Source: Allobosea sp.
GTDB lineage: Bacteria > Pseudomonadota > Alphaproteobacteria > Rhizobiales > Beijerinckiaceae
NCBI RefSeq assembly: GCF_030695125.1
Contig: NZ_JAUYTP010000028.1
Span: 45,146 to 109,145 of the forward strand
Direction of reading: 5' to 3'
Length of the DNA stretch: 64,000 nt
Part shown: in pieces, positions 11,110-19,378 of the stretch
Numbering within the stretch: the first letter of the stretch is position 1
Layout of the letters: the number at the start of each line of letters is the position of its first letter
Notes under the pieces: generated by a model
Told to the model about the DNA's origin: nothing
What the model saw: only the letters and a program-made list of their open reading frames with translations
Databases searched by the model: none
Position numbers and translations under genes: made by a program

Positions 11110-12555
11110 CTAGCGCGCGACGTCCGCGATCGTCGGCTCGGCATGGCTGACCAGCCGGCAGACCTGCGGCCGCGCGATCCGGACCGCCCGTTCGATCTGG
11201 TCGACGGCGGCGTGGACCGAGGCGACGTCGAGCGTGGGGTCGACGCGGCAATGGTAGTTGACCACCAGGCCGTTCAGGGTCTGGCGAACCCTGACATTGT
11301 GGATGTCGTGGATCGGTCCATCGAGCTTCGCGGTCTCGGTGGCCAGCGCCTTGCCGATATCCTCGACCGTGTCCCAGGCGGCGTCGTGGCCGGCCGGCGC
11401 GCCGGTTTCCATCGGCTCGATATGCGTCTCGACCTCGGTCTCGCCGCCGAACTCGTCGCGGATCGCCGCCTCCAGCCGCGTCGCGATCTCATGCGCCTGG
11501 CCCAGCGGCAGCCTGGCCTCGACCTCCATGTCGAGGCTGACCGAGAGCCGGGGTCCGATGGTGTGGACCGAGACGTGATGCACCGGGATCTTGAGCTTCA
11601 GCGCGATCAGCAGGACGCGCTCGAGCGCCGTCTCGTCGTCGACCTGCACCGGGTCGGTCGTCACTGCGATCTCGGCGCCGGGCTCGATGCGCTGCAACTC
11701 GCTCGCCAGCACCTCGCGGATCGTCGCGACCCGCTCCAGCGGCAGGGTGCGCGATACGTTGATGCCGATCTCGCCGAGCACGCGGCCGCCCGTCGGCCGG
11801 ACCTTGAGCCAGTTCACGCCGACAACGCCGGGAACCGCCTCGGCGGCCTCGCGCAGGCGTTCGCTGACCCCCTTGGGCGCTGCATCGAGCAGCGTGTCGA
11901 TGGTGCGCCGGCCCAGCCGGTAGGCCGACAGCGCCGTGAAGGCGGCAATCGAGAAGGCCGCCACCGTGTCGGCCCGCGCGATGCCGTACCAGACTCCGAT
12001 CAGCCCCAGCAGCACCAGCGTGGAGCCGACGAAATCGGTGGAAAAATGCGTCGCCTCAGCCGCCAGCGCCTCGGATCCGGTTTCCTTCGCCACGCGCGTC
12101 AGCGAGCGCCAGCGGATGGCGTCCACGATCATCGACATGAGCATGATGCCGATGACGATCGGGGTGACCTGGACGTGATCGATCAGGCCCGTCCAAAGCC
12201 GGTTGCCGGCCTCCCACAGGATCGCGCCGGCCAGCGTGAACAGGATCGCGGTCTCGACCAGCGCGGCCAGAGCCTCGACCTTGCCATGGCCGTAATGATG
12301 CTCGTCATCGGCCGGCTTGTCCGACACGCGCACGGCAAACCAGGTGAACAGCGTCGAGCCGATGTCGATCAGGCCCTGGAGCGCGTCCGTGAGCAAGGCC
12401 AGCGAGCCCGACAGGATCGCGCCGATGAACTTCGCGCCGGTCAACAGCAGCGTCGCCATCACAGAAAGCAATGCGGCGCGCTGCTTGATCTGCGCCATCT
12501 GGGCCGGGGTGGCGCGAATAGGGGCGTCGCCGCGGCCGTCCTGCATCGTGCTCAT
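11110..12555 (-). CDS. Cation diffusion facilitator with three C-terminal ZT-dimer-like domains
   Basis: This proton-coupled divalent metal exporter of the CDF family is 481 residues long from the chosen ATG at 12555 (MSTMQDGRG); a longer frame runs to 12693 but looks non-native. The membrane part holds the CDF metal-site motifs GLIDIGSTL and, later, HFSTDFVGS, with an HHYGHGK loop. The cytoplasmic part is roughly twice the usual size. Three successive segments of about 65-80 residues each start with a short beta strand, contain an Ala/Leu-rich helix and end near an HxEP-like motif (about residues 240-305, 320-385 and 400-478). These look like tandem ZT-dimer (ferredoxin-like) domains. The substrate metal (Zn, Fe, Ni, Co or Mn) cannot be decided, though the urease cluster nearby uses nickel. 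Confidence 0.85.
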   Translation of the reverse strand: MSTMQDGRGDAPIRATPAQMAQIKQRAALLSVMATLLLTGAKFIGAILSGSLALLTDALQGLIDIGSTLFTWFAVRVSDKPADDEHHYGHGKVEALAALVETAILFTLAGAILWEAGNRLWTGLIDHVQVTPIVIGIMLMSMIVDAIRWRSLTRVAKETGSEALAAEATHFSTDFVGSTLVLLGLIGVWYGIARADTVAAFSIAAFTALSAYRLGRRTIDTLLDAAPKGVSERLREAAEAVPGVVGVNWLKVRPTGGRVLGEIGINVSRTLPLERVATIREVLASELQRIEPGAEIAVTTDPVQVDDETALERVLLIALKLKIPVHHVSVHTIGPRLSVSLDMEVEARLPLGQAHEIATRLEAAIRDEFGGETEVETHIEPMETGAPAGHDAAWDTVEDIGKALATETAKLDGPIHDIHNVRVRQTLNGLVVNYHCRVDPTLDVASVHAAVDQIERAVRIARPQVCRLVSHAEPTIADVAR

Positions 12556-12764
12556 GGCCTGTCCTGCGATTGGGTCGACGTGGGAAGCGTGGCGTCGTCC
12601 GAAGACCGGCCCCACTTTCGGCGTCATGCTCATGCGTCTTGGAACTGTGTTCGTGAGCGGCGATGCTTTCGCCCGATTCAGCGGTAGGATCAACCCGGTC
12701 CCGACCGACGGACCCCGCCATCACGAGCCCGGCTCCTCAAGGCCGGCCAGAGAGGACTACCGAC

Positions 12765-13214
12765 ATGCGCTATCTCCACACCATGGTCCGCGTCACCGAT
12801 CTCGACGCCGCGCTCGATTTCTACGTGACCAAGTTCGGCCTGGTCGAGACGCGCCGGATCGAGTCCGAGAAGGGCCGTTTCACGCTGGTGTTTCTGGCGG
12901 CGCCCGACGATCTCGACGCCGTCAAGGCGACCGGGTCGCGTGGCCGGCCGACGCTGGAGCTGACCTACAACTGGGATCCCGAAACCTACACGGGCGGGCG
13001 CAACTTCGGCCATCTCGCCTATGAAGTGGACGACATCTACGCCACCTGCGAGGCGCTGATGAAGGCCGGGGTCACGATCAACCGTCCGCCGCGCGACGGC
13101 AACATGGCCTTCATCCGCTCGCCCGACAACATCTCGATCGAACTGCTCCAGAAGGGCGATGCGAAGCCCCCGGCGGAACCCTGGGCGAGCATGGCCAACA
13201 CCGGGGTCTGGTGA
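12765..13214 (+). CDS. gloA: Lactoylglutathione lyase (glyoxalase I)
   Basis: The enzyme converts the methylglyoxal-glutathione hemithioacetal to S-lactoylglutathione, the first step of methylglyoxal detoxification. The 149-residue VOC-fold protein keeps all four metal ligands of the family: H5, E65 (in LELTYNW), H83 (in FGHLAYEV) and E126 (in SIELLQ). ATG 12765 is chosen because the protein then begins with the typical [10 protein letters not shown] and has AGAGGA upstream; upstream residues in the same frame do not resemble the family. A segment of about 10 residues near 47-61 is longer than in E. coli GloA. It is divergent from the cation transporter, with about 210 bases between them. Confidence 0.93.
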   Translation: MRYLHTMVRVTDLDAALDFYVTKFGLVETRRIESEKGRFTLVFLAAPDDLDAVKATGSRGRPTLELTYNWDPETYTGGRNFGHLAYEVDDIYATCEALMKAGVTINRPPRDGNMAFIRSPDNISIELLQKGDAKPPAEPWASMANTGVW

Positions 13215-13259
13215 GCCCGGATAGTGGCGGCTGACGCTCATCTGTGAGAGGGTCACGGC

Positions 13260-13424
13260 ATGAATCTTGAAGAACCGATTTTCGTCGATGATCCCGCCAT
13301 ACTCGACTCCGTCGCGCGCTTGGCCGAGCTTTGCGCGTGCTCGGAGGAGGAGGCGATCGGTATTGCAGTCCGGGCGGAGTTGGCCATCCTCGGCAAGGCC
13401 GCTGCGGGGCTCGACGAGGCCTGA
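13260..13424 (+). CDS. 54-residue protein coupled to a sugar kinase; antitoxin-like helix pattern
   Basis: A short open frame runs from ATG 13260 (upstream GAGAGGG) to TGA 13424, giving a 54-residue acidic, mostly helical protein beginning MNLEEPIFVDD. Its stop overlaps the ATG of the following PfkB kinase (TGATG), so the two are translationally coupled. That arrangement is the main evidence that it is a real gene. The Ala/Glu-rich helices and short N-terminal strand recall VapB/Rv0623-type antitoxin N-termini, but no toxin gene follows and the resemblance is weak. I do not recognise the family. Confidence 0.55.
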   Translation: MNLEEPIFVDDPAILDSVARLAELCACSEEEAIGIAVRAELAILGKAAAGLDEA

Positions 13425-14317
13425 TGACCGGCGTCTTCTGTCTCGGCATCTCGACGCTGGATTATGTCTACAGCGTCGAGAGCCTTCCCACCCGCGGCGA
13501 GAAATACCGCTCGAAGGGGCTCGCCGTGGTCGGCGGTGGCTGCGCCGGCAACGCCTCAGTCGCGATCGCCCGGCTCGGTGGTCGCTGCTGGCTGGCGACG
13601 CGCCTGGCCGATGATCTCACGGGAGACCAGATCGTCGCCGATCTGGCGGGCGAGGGTGTCGATACGCGCTTCGCCTGCCGCTTTCCCGATCTGCGCTCGC
13701 CGGTTTCGGCAATACTCGTCGATGCGCAGGGCGAGCGCATGATCATTTCCTATTCGGACCCGCAGATGCCGGAGGAGGCCGATTGGCTTCCGCGCGAGCT
13801 GCCGCAGGGCGTCGGCGCCGTGCTCGCGGACACGCGCTGGGGTGAGGGCGCGCTCGCCGCGCTGCAGTTGGCGCGGGCGGCCGGTGTGCCCGGCGTTCTC
13901 GACGGCGACCGCAAGCCGCCCCATCCCGATCTGGTCACCACCGCGAGCCATGTCGCCTTCAGCGCGCAGGCGCTGGCCGAACTGTCGGGAGAGGCCGATC
14001 CGCGGGTCGGGCTCGCGCGGCTGGCGCAGGGCGTTCCGACCTGGCTCGCCGTCACGCTCGGCAAGGACGGCGTGCTCTTTGTCGAAGATGGCACGGTCGT
14101 TCACCTGCCGGCCTTCGCAGTCGACACCGTCGATACGCTGGGCGCGGGCGATGTCTGGCACGGCGCCTTCACGCTGGCGCTGGCGGAAGGGCAGGGCGCG
14201 CGCGCCGCGATCCGCTTCGCCTCCGCCGCGGCCGCGATCAAATGCACCCGCTTCGGCGGGCGCTCCGGCGCACCGCGGCGCGCGGAGGTGATGGCCTTCC
14301 TGGACGCCGCCGGCTGA
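13424..14317 (+). CDS. PfkB-family carbohydrate kinase
   Basis: This 297-residue ribokinase/PfkB-fold kinase phosphorylates a sugar or nucleoside with ATP. The N-terminal substrate motif is GGGCAGNASVAIARLGG (about residues 37-53). The C-terminal PfkB signature DTLGAGDVWHGAF (about residues 237-249) carries the catalytic Asp and the anion hole. The start is the ATG overlapping the stop of the small upstream gene, and the protein then begins MTGVFCLGIST, as usual for the fold. The substrate is not evident; 2-keto-3-deoxygluconate, ribose or a nucleoside are all possible. The urease operon starts 88 bases downstream on the same strand. Confidence 0.9.
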   Translation: MTGVFCLGISTLDYVYSVESLPTRGEKYRSKGLAVVGGGCAGNASVAIARLGGRCWLATRLADDLTGDQIVADLAGEGVDTRFACRFPDLRSPVSAILVDAQGERMIISYSDPQMPEEADWLPRELPQGVGAVLADTRWGEGALAALQLARAAGVPGVLDGDRKPPHPDLVTTASHVAFSAQALAELSGEADPRVGLARLAQGVPTWLAVTLGKDGVLFVEDGTVVHLPAFAVDTVDTLGAGDVWHGAFTLALAEGQGARAAIRFASAAAAIKCTRFGGRSGAPRRAEVMAFLDAAG

Positions 14318-14405
14318 TCGGCGGTTCGCGCAGGAGGAATGCCTTAAATTGAGGCAGACCGAGACGCGCAGGCTCTTGCCCGATAAACGGACGCGCGGAA
14401 GATAG

Positions 14406-15287
14406 GTGTCGTTCCTCGTGTCGGGATTGTCCATGTACGCGCCGCCCGTTCCGGCAGCCCATGAGCCGCTGCTTCCGGCCTATGTCCGTGCGTCAGGCGG
14501 CGTGCGCCTGCGCTTCGGGCGGGTCGGCGGGCAGACCCACCGCCTCGACGTCGCCGAGTCGGGCGGCTACCGCGCCCGTTTCCCGACGACCTTCGACGCG
14601 ACCAGCGAAGCCGTGCTGATCAACACCGGCGGCGGCATGGCCGGCGGTGACGCGATGAGCGTCGAGATCGAACTCGGGCCCGGCAGCGATGCGATCGTCA
14701 CCACCCAGGCGGCGGAAAAGATCTACCGCAGCCAGGGCGCCGACACCCGCATCGACACCCGGTTGTCGGTGGCTTCCGGGGCGAGCCTCGCCTGGCTGCC
14801 GCAGGAAACGATCCTGTTTTCCGGCGCGAGACTGGCCCGCCATCTCGCCCTCGATCTCGCCCCCGATGCCCGGCTGGTCGCTTGCGAAAGCGTCTTTTTC
14901 GGGCGCAGCGCGATGGGCGAGACGATGCAGCGCGGCGCCTTGCGGGACCGCTGGCGCATCCGCCGCGGGGGAAAGCTCGTCTTCGCCGAAGATGTCCGGC
15001 TGGAGGGCGCGATCGCGGAGCGGTTGGCGCGACCGGCGATCGGCGCCGGCGCCCGCGCCGCCGCCACGATCGTCGCGGCCGGTCCGGATCTGGCCGAGCG
15101 GTTGGAGCAGATCCGGGCGCTGGCGGCCGGCGAACTCCAGGGCGCGGTCGAGATCGGCGCCGGGATCGTCTCCGATCTGCTCCTGATCCGCCTGCTCTCG
15201 CCCGATGCCCAGGCGCTGCGTCGCGTGCTCGTCACGCTGCTGCGGCATCTGACCGGCCGTGCGCTGCCGCGCACCTGGTCAACTTGA
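14406..15287 (+). CDS. ureD: Urease accessory protein UreD
   Basis: UreD (UreH) binds apo-urease and, with UreF and UreG, forms the complex that delivers nickel and carbonate to the active site. The family signature is visible: the INTGGGMAGGD segment, AEKIYRS, the LPQETILFSGARL stretch and FGRSAMGE. From GTG 14406 the product has 293 residues; ATG 14433 (MYAPPVPAAHE) is an equally likely start giving 284. It is the first gene of the urease cluster, 10 bases from the next small gene. Confidence 0.94.
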   Translation: MSFLVSGLSMYAPPVPAAHEPLLPAYVRASGGVRLRFGRVGGQTHRLDVAESGGYRARFPTTFDATSEAVLINTGGGMAGGDAMSVEIELGPGSDAIVTTQAAEKIYRSQGADTRIDTRLSVASGASLAWLPQETILFSGARLARHLALDLAPDARLVACESVFFGRSAMGETMQRGALRDRWRIRRGGKLVFAEDVRLEGAIAERLARPAIGAGARAAATIVAAGPDLAERLEQIRALAAGELQGAVEIGAGIVSDLLLIRLLSPDAQALRRVLVTLLRHLTGRALPRTWST

Positions 15288-15297
15288 GGAGAGCATC

Positions 15298-15627
15298 ATG
15301 CTGGCGATCCAGGGTCTGAAATGCATCTATGACACCGGCGCGCGGGGCTGGGCGATCGAACTGGCGCTGAGCGGCGAGGGCGAGGACGCGGTGCGCCGCT
15401 TCGACGTCGACGGACCCGACGACGCCGAAATGCTGATCGAGGCGTTCGAGGATTCCACCTCAAGCGCTTTCGATCCGGCCACCGGCGAGATCGTCTTCGC
15501 CTATGAATACGCCGATTTCGGCGTCGAGGACGAAGACGAAGAAGACGAGGACGCCGAGGATGAGGAGGCCGGTGACGAGGCTTCCGAGGACGGCTCCGAC
15601 GAGGACGAAGAGAAGGGCAAGAAATGA
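15298..15627 (+). CDS. Acidic 109-residue protein inside the urease operon
   Basis: I do not recognise this protein. The first 75 or so residues look like a compact mixed alpha/beta domain ([20 protein letters not shown] start, then [16 protein letters not shown]). The last 35 are almost only Asp and Glu with a short basic end (EKGKK). The start ATG 15298 follows AGGAGAG. Its stop overlaps the ureAB start by 4 bases (ATGA), so it is translated as part of the urease operon. The polyacidic tail could bind metal ions or a basic surface and might complement the His-rich UreE, but this is inference. It could also just be a solubility or chaperone tail. Confidence 0.78.
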   Translation: MLAIQGLKCIYDTGARGWAIELALSGEGEDAVRRFDVDGPDDAEMLIEAFEDSTSSAFDPATGEIVFAYEYADFGVEDEDEEDEDAEDEEAGDEASEDGSDEDEEKGKK

Positions 15628-16244
15628 ATCTGACGCCGCGCGAAAAGGACAAGCTGCTCGTCGCCATGGCCGCCATCGTGGCCCGCAGACGACTTGAGCG
15701 CGGCGTCAAGCTGAACTACCCCGAGGCCGTCGCGCTGATCACCGACTTCGTCGTCGAGGGTGCGCGCGACGGCCGATCCGTCGCCGACCTGATGCAGGCC
15801 GGCGCCCATGTGGTGCGCGCCGACCAGGTCATGGACGGCATCGCCGCCTTGATCCACGACGTCCAGGTCGAGGCGACCTTTCCCGACGGCACCAAGCTCG
15901 TCACGGTCCATGAGCCGATCCGCGGCGCTTCTGATGCGATGAAGCCCGGCGAGGTCACGACCCTGCCGGGGGACCTGATCATGAACGAGGGACGTGAAAG
16001 CCTGTCGCTGAGCGTCTCCAATACCGGCGACCGGCCGATCCAGATCGGCTCGCATTACCATTTCTTCGAGGCCAACCCGGCGCTGCGCTTCGAGCGCGAC
16101 AAGGCGCGCGGCTTCCGCCTCGACATCCCTGCCGGAACGGCGGTGCGCTTCGAGCCGGGCCAGACCCGCGAGGTCAGGCTGGTGGCGCTCGCCGGCAAGC
16201 GCGAGGTCTATGGTTTCCGCCAGGAGGTGATGGGGAAATTGTGA
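15624..16244 (+). CDS. ureAB: Fused urease gamma-beta subunit (UreA-UreB)
   Basis: These are the small structural subunits of urease, which hydrolyses urea to ammonia and carbamate. In one 206-residue chain the gamma part (about residues 1-100; [11 protein letters not shown] start, [17 protein letters not shown]) is joined to the beta part (about 107-206; [35 protein letters not shown]). Many bacteria encode these as two genes, while Helicobacter UreA and some alphaproteobacteria have the fusion. The gene overlaps the acidic protein gene by 4 bases. A VapBC pair, not ureC, follows, so the structural subunit genes are separated by about 740 bases. Confidence 0.95.
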   Translation: MNLTPREKDKLLVAMAAIVARRRLERGVKLNYPEAVALITDFVVEGARDGRSVADLMQAGAHVVRADQVMDGIAALIHDVQVEATFPDGTKLVTVHEPIRGASDAMKPGEVTTLPGDLIMNEGRESLSLSVSNTGDRPIQIGSHYHFFEANPALRFERDKARGFRLDIPAGTAVRFEPGQTREVRLVALAGKREVYGFRQEVMGKL

Positions 16245-16271
16245 AGCTCCTTACTTTCTGGTAATGTAAGG
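16239..16271 (+). promoter_or_regulatory. Putative vapBC promoter and palindromic operator
   Basis: TTGTGA (16239-16244) and TAATGT (16262-16267) are 17 bases apart, a good sigma-70 spacing. CCTTAC-N11-GTAAGG (16249-16254 and 16266-16271) is an inverted repeat that covers the -10 region. A palindrome over the promoter is what VapB-type antitoxins bind in autoregulation. It lies 25-57 bases before the vapB start and begins at the ureAB stop codon. Role inferred. Confidence 0.5.
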
Positions 16272-16295
16272 CGCCTTCGCAATGGAGTATGCGTC

Positions 16296-16577
16296 ATGGT
16301 GCTCAAGCTGACGACGACGATGACCTCGAAGGGCCAGTTCACGCTGCCTGCGGAGATCCGGCAGGCCCTCGATCTGAGGCCCGGCGACGAGCTGCGCTTT
16401 GAACTGACGGATGACAAGCAACTCAACGTTGCTCCGAGACGCCGGCGAAGCATTCGCGAGTTGCGCGCCACCTTGCCTCCGCTGACCTTGGGGCGGGATC
16501 TGACGCAGGCAGATATTGACGATGCCGTCGCTGCAGCGATGGACGAGCAGGAACAGCGCGTTCGGTCGGGCAACTGA
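16296..16577 (+). CDS. vapB: AbrB/MazE-type antitoxin (VapB)
   Basis: This 93-residue antitoxin has an N-terminal swapped-hairpin DNA-binding domain (SKGQFTLPAEIRQALDLRPGD, about residues 11-32) of the SpoVT/AbrB type. The C-terminal tail (about 50-93) should wrap the toxin; it is rich in charged residues. It neutralises the following PIN toxin, and the pair should repress its own promoter. The stop codon overlaps the toxin start (TGATG), standard for vapBC. The base composition of this pair is visibly less GC-rich than that of the urease genes on either side, which suggests it was inserted by transfer. Confidence 0.9.
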   Translation: MVLKLTTTMTSKGQFTLPAEIRQALDLRPGDELRFELTDDKQLNVAPRRRRSIRELRATLPPLTLGRDLTQADIDDAVAAAMDEQEQRVRSGN

Positions 16578-16975
16578 TGCGCGGCATCGATACCAATATT
16601 CTGCTGCGGACGGTCGATCTAACCAATCAGGTCCAGACGGACGCAGTCGAACGACTGCTTGATCAGGCCGTCGATGAGCCGTTGTTTGTCAATCATGTCG
16701 TTCTCAGCGAGTTCGCCTGGACACTGGAACGAACCTACAAGCGCTCACGGCAGGAGATCGTCACGCGCTTGCGTCATGTCCTCGAGGCTCCGGAATTTGT
16801 CGTCCAGCGGCCTGAACTCGTCGAACAGGCGATCGAGGCCTTCGAGAAGAGCAAGGCTCAGTTCCCTGACTGCCTGATCGGCGCGACGAATCTTGCATCC
16901 GGCTGCACGACCACACTGTCCTTCGACCGGAAGGCCGTCGCCATTTCGTCCCTGTTCTCGCCCATCCCGAACTGA
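16577..16975 (+). CDS. vapC: PIN-domain ribonuclease toxin (VapC)
   Basis: VapC toxins are Mg-dependent RNases that often cleave initiator tRNA or the rRNA sarcin-ricin loop. The 132-residue PIN domain has all four acidic residues: D5 (in GIDTNILL), E45 (in VLSEFAW), D98 (in FPDCLIG) and D117 (in SFDRKA), so it should be active. It overlaps vapB by one base and ends 7 bases before the ureC start. Any transcript from the vapB promoter would therefore run into ureC, and the ure operon transcript also covers the toxin. The RNA target is unknown. Confidence 0.92.
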   Translation: MRGIDTNILLRTVDLTNQVQTDAVERLLDQAVDEPLFVNHVVLSEFAWTLERTYKRSRQEIVTRLRHVLEAPEFVVQRPELVEQAIEAFEKSKAQFPDCLIGATNLASGCTTTLSFDRKAVAISSLFSPIPN

Positions 16976-16982
16976 GGCTGCC

Positions 16983-18719
16983 ATGCCCTTCAATTACCCC
17001 CGCAATGCCTATGCCGCGATGTTCGGCCCCACCACCGGCGACACGGTGCGCCTCGGCGACACCGAGCTCGTCATCAAGGTCGAGAAGGATTTCACCACCT
17101 ATGGCGAGGAGGTGAAGTTCGGCGGCGGCAAGGTCATCCGCGACGGCATGGGCCAGAGCCAGGTCCGCAACGCCGACGGCGCGGTGGACACGGTCATCAC
17201 CAACGCGCTGATCCTCGACCACTGGGGCATCGTCAAGGCGGACATCGGCATCCGTGCCGGGCGAATCTGCGCCATCGGCAAGGCCGGCAATCCCGACATC
17301 CAGAGCGGCTTCGGCAATTTCGACCCGACCGAGACGATCATCGTCGGCCCCGGCACCGAGGTCATCGCCGGCGAAGGCAAGATCGTGACCGCCGGCGGCT
17401 TTGACAGCCATATCCACTACATCTGCCCGCAGCAGATCGAGGACGCGCTGATGAGCGGGCTCACCACCATGCTCGGCGGCGGCACCGGCCCCGCGCACGG
17501 CACGCTGGCGACGACCTGCACGCCCGGCCCCTGGCATCTCGGCCAGATGATCAAGGCCGCCGACGCCTTCCCGATGAACCTCGCCTTCGCCGGCAAGGGC
17601 AATGCGGCGCTGCCCGGCGCCCTGATCGAGATGGTCGAGGCCGGCGCCTGCGCGATGAAGCTGCACGAGGACTGGGGCACGACGCCCGCCGCGATCGACA
17701 ACTGCCTCTCCGTCGCCGACGACTACGACGTGCAGGTGATGATCCACACCGACACGCTCAACGAGAGCGGCTTCGTCGAGGACACGATCGCCGCCTTCAA
17801 GGGCCGCACCATCCACGCCTTCCACACGGAAGGGGCGGGTGGCGGCCACGCACCCGACATCATGAAGGTCGCAGGCCTGCCCAACGTCCTGCCGTCATCG
17901 ACCAATCCGACGCGGCCCTTCACCGTCAACACGCTCGACGAGCATCTCGACATGCTGATGGTCTGCCATCACCTGTCGCCCTCGATCCCGGAGGATCTCG
18001 CCTTCGCCGAGAGCCGCATCCGTAAGGAGACGATCGCCGCCGAGGACATCCTGCACGATCTCGGCGCGCTCTCGATGATGTCCTCCGACAGCCAGGCCAT
18101 GGGCCGCGTCGGCGAGGTCATCACCCGCACCTGGCAGACCGCGCACAAGATGAAGGTCCAGCGCGGCACGCTGGCGCAGGACGTCGGCACCGGCGCCGAC
18201 AATTTCCGCGCCAAGCGCTATGTTGCGAAATACACGATCAACCCGGCCATCGCGCATGGCATATCCCGCCATATCGGCTCGATCGCGATCGGCAAGCTCG
18301 CTGACATCGTCATCTGGTCGCCGGCCTTCTTCGCGACCAAGCCGGATCTGATCATCAAGGGCGGCATGATCGCCGCCGCGCCGATGGGCGACCCCAACGC
18401 CTCGATCCCGACGCCGCAGCCGGTGCATTACCGCCCGATGTTTGGCGCCTTCGGCAAGGCCGTGACCTCGACCTCGCTGGTCTTCGTCTCGCAGGCGGCG
18501 ATGGCCAACGGCCTGCGCAACCGGCTCGGCACCGAGAAGGAGATGGTCGCGGTCGAGAACGTGCGCGGCGGCATCTCGAAGAAGAGCATGATCCACAACG
18601 ACGCCACGCCCGACATCCAGATCGACCCGGAGACCTATGCGGTCGTCGCCGACGGCGAATTGCTGGTCTGCGAGCCCGCAAAGGAACTGCCGCTGGCCCA
18701 GCGGTATTTCCTGTTCTGA
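16983..18719 (+). CDS. ureC: Urease alpha (catalytic) subunit
   Basis: This is the nickel-containing catalytic subunit of urease. All active-site residues are visible: nickel ligands H143 and H145 ([11 protein letters not shown]), the carbamylated lysine K226 (AMKLHEDWG), H255 ([11 protein letters not shown]), H281 ([13 protein letters not shown]) and D369 ([12 protein letters not shown]), plus the flap His in MVCHHL (329-330). The chain ends QRYFLF as in Klebsiella UreC. The start is ATG 16983 (MPFNYPR); the frame is open further upstream inside vapC but without family similarity. At 578 residues it is slightly longer than usual (about 567-570); an insertion near residues 100-115 accounts for most of this. 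Confidence 0.98.
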   Translation: MPFNYPRNAYAAMFGPTTGDTVRLGDTELVIKVEKDFTTYGEEVKFGGGKVIRDGMGQSQVRNADGAVDTVITNALILDHWGIVKADIGIRAGRICAIGKAGNPDIQSGFGNFDPTETIIVGPGTEVIAGEGKIVTAGGFDSHIHYICPQQIEDALMSGLTTMLGGGTGPAHGTLATTCTPGPWHLGQMIKAADAFPMNLAFAGKGNAALPGALIEMVEAGACAMKLHEDWGTTPAAIDNCLSVADDYDVQVMIHTDTLNESGFVEDTIAAFKGRTIHAFHTEGAGGGHAPDIMKVAGLPNVLPSSTNPTRPFTVNTLDEHLDMLMVCHHLSPSIPEDLAFAESRIRKETIAAEDILHDLGALSMMSSDSQAMGRVGEVITRTWQTAHKMKVQRGTLAQDVGTGADNFRAKRYVAKYTINPAIAHGISRHIGSIAIGKLADIVIWSPAFFATKPDLIIKGGMIAAAPMGDPNASIPTPQPVHYRPMFGAFGKAVTSTSLVFVSQAAMANGLRNRLGTEKEMVAVENVRGGISKKSMIHNDATPDIQIDPETYAVVADGELLVCEPAKELPLAQRYFLF

Positions 18720-18792
18720 GCGAGACGGATCGCGGGCGGAACAGCCTGCGCGGGCCCGGCGTTTTGTCCCTGCCAGAACAGGGAGGTTCGCC

Positions 18793-19044
18793 ATGGCCGA
18801 CGACACCAAAGCTGCAGGACAACAGCCCGAAGCGCTCGCCACCTTCGCCGCCACTGCCCGCAATGATGGCAAAAAGCCTGAAGACATCGGTCTGACGGCG
18901 ACGGCTGAAACGCAGCCCCTGGCGACGGCACCGGACCAGAAGGCCGATGCCGCGACCAAGGTTTTGCGCGAAGGCGTGCTCGGTCGCGACCAAGGCGCGG
19001 ACGAGGCGGTTGACAGCCTGCCGGATCGGACGCGCTCCGACTGA
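18793..19044 (+). CDS. Small hydrophilic protein, 83 residues, unknown
   Basis: An ATG at 18793 preceded by AGGGAGG opens a frame of 83 residues, rich in Ala, Asp, Lys, Thr and Gln and without hydrophobic stretches. It is predicted to be disordered. Composition and a good ribosome binding site make it a plausible gene, but no family is recognised. It lies 73 bases after ureC on the same strand. The next bases contain a strong palindrome, so this may be the last gene before a transcription break. Confidence 0.55.
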   Translation: MADDTKAAGQQPEALATFAATARNDGKKPEDIGLTATAETQPLATAPDQKADAATKVLREGVLGRDQGADEAVDSLPDRTRSD

Positions 19045-19063
19045 AGGCGTCTGACATTGAGAC

Positions 19064-19102
19064 CGTCTTAGTAGCACGGATGATCATCGTGCTACTAAGA
19101 CG
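19064..19102. repeat. Near-perfect 39-bp palindrome
   Basis: CGTCTTAGTAGCACG (19064-19078) is repeated in inverted form as CGTGCTACTAAGACG (19088-19102), and the bases between are themselves palindromic (GATGATCATC), so the whole 39-bp unit is one palindrome with a single extra G. No T-run follows, which argues against a simple intrinsic terminator. It is less GC-rich than its surroundings and ends at an ATG that opens a truncated reading frame. It may be an operator, a recombination scar or an end of a lost mobile unit. Confidence 0.85.
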
Positions 19103-19306
19103 ATGTGCAGCGCATCCGGCGGGGCTCACGAAGTGGCCAAGAGCCGCAAGGATCTAGCCCAGGCGGCGGCGCTGGTCGCGGCGCTGCGGGAGTCCGCCCC
19201 CTTTGCCTTCGCAGATGCCATGGCCGATGCGAGCGCTCGCGGCCGCGAGGGCTGGGCGAAGCCGATCGAGCGCTCGCTGTCGCAGATCGGCGCGGGCTTT
19301 CCCTGA
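19103..19306 (+). pseudogene. Short remnant resembling the C-terminus of a nucleotidyltransferase-fold protein
   Basis: A 67-codon frame begins right at the edge of the palindrome and ends at 19306. The part after residue 12 (AKSRKDLAQAAALVAALRE, then a helix with a GREGWAKPI segment) resembles the extreme C-terminus of GSU2403-type nucleotidyltransferase-fold proteins, in which KSRKDLAQA is typical. The rest of such a gene is absent upstream. I read it as a leftover of a larger gene removed by a deletion that joined it to the palindrome. The family call is from memory and weak. Confidence 0.4.
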
Positions 19307-19378
19307 GCCGTCCTGCATCCGCCCGCCGCTCCATCGCGTAAACGACCTTCACGTCCGTTGCGCTTCGGAGCCTGCTGT

